Part shown: piece by piece, positions 6,838 to 7,422 of the stretch
Position numbering within the stretch: position 1 is the first letter of the stretch
Layout of the letters: the number at the start of each line of letters is the position of its first letter
NCBI GenBank assembly: GCA_937917025.1
Contig: CALFSF010000026.1
Span: 1-7,422 of the forward strand
From: an uncultured Paraburkholderia sp.
GTDB lineage: Bacteria > Pseudomonadota > Gammaproteobacteria > Burkholderiales > Burkholderiaceae
Direction: 5' to 3'
Length of the DNA: 7,422 bases
Position numbers and translations under genes: made by a program
Notes under the pieces: model-generated
Database searches by the model: none
Told to the model about the DNA's origin: nothing
Seen by the model: the letters and a program-made list of their open reading frames with translations, nothing else

Positions 6838-6880
6838 CGGTGCCGGCATGGGTGAAACCGCGTCACGCATGCCGGCACCG
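6838..6880 (-). promoter_or_regulatory. Long intercistronic hairpin between binding-protein remnant and permeases
   Basis: GGTGCCGGCATG (6839-6850) and CATGCCGGCACC (6868-6879) are perfect 12-base reverse complements, extended by a thirteenth C-G pair (6838/6880). Inside, after one mismatch, GTGA (6852-6855) pairs with TCAC (6863-6866). The element sits just after the binding-protein stop in the leftward operon. No U-run follows on the minus strand, so RNA stabilisation or partial attenuation is likelier than full termination. Confidence 0.7.
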
Positions 6881-6893
6881 TTCGATACCCAGC

Positions 6894-7274
6894 TTACTTC
6901 TTGTAGATCCGCTTGCGGTTCTGTTCGAGCTGCGCGAGGATCGCGTCGAGCTTCGTCGGATCCGACACGAACTCCTGCATTCCCTTCATGCCTTCGTCGG
7001 CCATTTCCTTCGTCATGTCGCGGTCGTAGAACTGCGCGATGCCGCCCTTCGTGTTCGACAGGATCTGGAAGCCGATCTTCGAAATCGGATCTTCCGGTTC
7101 CGGCGACTTGCTGTTAGCCGGCAACGATCCCAATCCCTGCGCCAGCTTCGAGCTGATATCGGGCGTTTCCATGAAGGCGAGGAACGTGTGCGCATCCGCC
7201 TTGTTCTTCGCCTTCGCCGGAATATGCAGCGATTCGACCGGACCGTCCTCGGCTGTCGGCACCTTCGCGTCGAT
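6894..7274 (-). pseudogene. C-terminal remnant of a CUT1 sugar-binding protein
   Basis: The last ~127 codons read from DAKVPTAEDGPVESLHIPAK to the basic end LEQNRKRIYKK and TAA. The order PVESLHIPAKAKNKADAHTF, LAFMETPDISSKLAQGLGSL, PAN is typical of the C-terminal lobe of extracytoplasmic binding proteins for CUT1 transporters, where the text after the ligand cleft reads IPxxxxNxxxAxxFLxFxxxPExQxxxAxxxGxxPA. Complete members have about 400-430 residues, so roughly 70% is missing, including the signal peptide, N-terminal lobe and most ligand contacts. Upstream of about 7274 the minus-strand frame stays open by chance, giving a 137-residue ORF from 7307, but there the plus strand codes for an unrelated protein. 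The two permease genes follow in operon order, so the gene was once the operon's first. The product could not be exported or bind sugar. Confidence 0.8.
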
Positions 7275-7422
7275 GCACGCGATGCGGGTGCTGCTGGCGG
7301 GACACACGGTGCTTGGGGAGCCTCAGTTCGGGACCTTGCATCTGATCGACGGGCTGGCACCGTCGATGCGGCCGCTCAGGATCGCCAAGGATCCGGCATG
7401 CCGGGGCTGTAATGCGCATGGG
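7267..7422 (+). pseudogene. C-terminal fragment of a ThiF/MoeB-type E1-like protein
   Basis: From about 7267 the plus strand reads ASMHAMRVLLAGHTVLGEP, QFGTLHLIDGLAPSMRPLRI, AKDPACRGCNAHG and stays open to the window end. The pattern ASxxAMxxLL-G-GxLxxxDxLxPxxRxLRxxKDPxCxxC is the C-terminal end of ThiF/MoeB/HesA proteins, which adenylate the C-terminal glycine of ubiquitin-like sulfur carriers. The CxxC here is half of the usual zinc site. The ATP-binding fold and upper half are absent: directly upstream lies the reversed binding-protein remnant. The fragment has no evident ribosome site and is probably not translated. Whether the gene ends just beyond the window cannot be seen. Confidence 0.7.

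Noticed and set aside
6119..7117. 332-codon plus-strand open frame across the MalF-type gene and the binding-protein remnant
   Set aside because: Extreme Arg/His/Glu composition and crossing of two well-supported minus-strand genes mark it as a shadow frame.
6663..7412. 249-codon plus-strand frame reaching the ThiF-type region
   Set aside because: It runs in a different frame from the ThiF-type tail and has antisense-like composition.

Overview
The window looks like GC-rich betaproteobacterial DNA, most likely Burkholderia sensu lato (Paraburkholderia or Caballeronia). The evidence is strong G/C bias at third codon positions, canonical GGAG-type ribosome sites, and protein sequences typical of that family. 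This placement comes from recognition, not from a search. I see no rRNA, tRNA, CRISPR array or recognisable insertion sequence.

Layout from left to right. (1) Positions 1-437 hold gene scraps. A CheB-type N-terminal motif is joined in frame to the back part of a response-regulator receiver domain. That is followed by the last ~27 codons of a quinone-oxidoreductase-like gene. (2) Positions 438-645 on the minus strand hold two overlapping reading frames that together look like one frameshifted, truncated gene of unknown family. (3) Positions 638-814 form the control region of the next operon: a TTGACA promoter, a perfect 7+7 inverted repeat over the predicted start of transcription, and a strong Shine-Dalgarno. 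(4) Positions 815-4973 are an intact rightward operon. It encodes a periplasmic sugar-binding protein, a CUT2 permease and a single-domain ATPase (FrcB-FrcC-FrcA type, probably for fructose or a related monosaccharide), followed by a ROK-family regulator. (5) Positions 5007-7274 are a convergent leftward CUT1-type sugar ABC operon: two intact permeases, preceded by a binding-protein gene that keeps only its last ~127 codons. (6) From about 7267 to the window end, the plus strand encodes the C-terminal tail of a ThiF/MoeB-type E1-like protein. It abuts the beheaded binding protein.

How it works together: FrcB would capture the sugar in the periplasm, a FrcC dimer would form the channel and an FrcA dimer would power it. 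The ROK protein is the natural candidate for the sugar-responsive repressor, and the inverted repeat at 664-688 its candidate operator. Both transporter operons carry a perfect GC-rich hairpin just after the binding-protein gene. This is a common way to keep binding-protein mRNA in excess.

The most notable feature is the concentration of gene truncation at both ends: four or five remnants and at least three apparent junctions in 7.4 kb, flanking one intact transport operon. This suggests a genome undergoing deletion and rearrangement, such as a host-associated strain or an unstable replicon region. That last step is inference.
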